A stretch of DNA of 64,000 bases from Acidobacteriota bacterium (GTDB lineage: Bacteria; Acidobacteriota; Vicinamibacteria; Vicinamibacterales; UBA2999), in contig JACPCS010000110.1 of the NCBI GenBank assembly GCA_016184455.1, positions 1 through 64,000 on the forward strand. Direction: 5' to 3'. Positions within the stretch are counted from its first letter, which is position 1; each line of letters opens with the position of its first letter. This document shows, one piece after another, positions 63,347 through 64,000 of the stretch. The position numbers and the translations under genes are program-made. A model generated the notes under the pieces. It searched no databases. It was not told the DNA's origin and saw nothing but the letters and a program-made list of their open reading frames with translations.

Positions 63347-64000
63347 AGTCTCGTACCTCGCAATCCAGTTCCCCGCGCGCGAGCGTGACACGCACGCGAT
63401 CGCCGCGTGCGACCGCCGCGGCGTCGCGGACGATGGCCGTGCGGTCGCCGGTCCAGCAGACGGCATAGCCGCGGCCGAGCACGGCCAGCGGGCTCAGGGC
63501 CTCGAGCTCGGCCGCGGCGGCGCGGAGGCGTCCGTCCGCACGATGGCGCACACGCGCGCTCGCGGCCGCGATTCGTCCCTCCGCGGCGACCAGGCGCGTG
63601 CGGCCCCGTCCGAGCTGCCGGCGCAGATCGTACGTCTCCAGCGCCAGACGGAGCCCGCGATACGTCCGCTCGCGCGCCGCGACATGCGCCCGGATCGCAC
63701 GATGGAGCGTGTGGCCGAGCTCCGCCACGTGCCGGCCGCGAAGCGCCAGCCGCGCCGGCAGGCCCGCGTACCCGGGACGCGCCTCGAGCGCGCGCACCCG
63801 CGCGTCGAGCCGGTGCAGCCGCGCGCCCATCGTGGCGCTCACGCGGTCGGCCAGCCGGTCGAGGCGCGCGCAGAAATCGTCCTTCCGTGCGACGACGATC
63901 TCGGCGGCCGCCGAAGGCGTCGGGGCGCGCACGTCGGCGACGAAGTCGGCGATCGTGACGTCGGTGTCGTGCCCCACGGCGGCGATCGTCGGCACCGGGC
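63297..64000 (-). CDS. xseA: Exodeoxyribonuclease VII large subunit, 5' part beyond window edge
   Basis: [40 protein letters not shown]...[18 protein letters not shown]. Confidence 0.93.
   Translation of the reverse strand, partial: PVPTIAAVGHDTDVTIADFVADVRAPTPSAAAEIVVARKDDFCARLDRLADRVSATMGARLHRLDARVRALEARPGYAGLPARLALRGRHVAELGHTLHRAIRAHVAARERTYRGLRLALETYDLRRQLGRGRTRLVAAEGRIAAASARVRHRADGRLRAAAAELEALSPLAVLGRGYAVCWTGDRTAIVRDAAAVARGDRVRVTLARGELDCEVRDSAGPPSSSTSGPALRT

Overview
High-GC bacterial chromosomal window, most likely Acidobacteriota (inference from protein style and gene order; no taxonomic search possible). The left ~11 kb is an accessory, decaying island: hipA and AI-2E transporter remnants, a NarL-type two-component system flanked by two paralogous MEDS-domain proteins, a ParE/antitoxin pair, an istB remnant, a pRiA4b ORF-3 protein, an orphan AbiEi antitoxin and a divergent hipBA locus. 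The centre carries ordinary metabolic and envelope genes: Bug/NMT1 binding proteins, heme/Vgb-like proteins, a spermidine-synthase-like membrane protein, a TonB-dependent receptor, CaiB, a lytic transglycosylase and ABC exporters. The right part is conserved housekeeping: thiL-6S RNA-zapA-pheT-pheS-rplT-rpmI-infC-thrS-tRNA-Val, envC-like, ruvX, mltG, an FHA-HD-GYP / Ser-Thr kinase / PP2C cluster, nadK, tlyA, ispA, xseB, xseA. Best candidates for undescribed biology: (i) a phased inverted-repeat operator (CAATTGGGAAAAC-N15-GTTTTCCC, identical 23-bp phasing) in front of three genes around the MEDS/two-component cluster; (ii) four ATCAC-N6-GTGAT operators in the abiEi-hipBA intergenic region; (iii) a 47-bp palindromic element inserted in frame in pheT; (iv) several dispersed hairpin families, one enclosing a start codon. 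At least four conserved genes lack internal or terminal segments, either real decay or assembly collapse.
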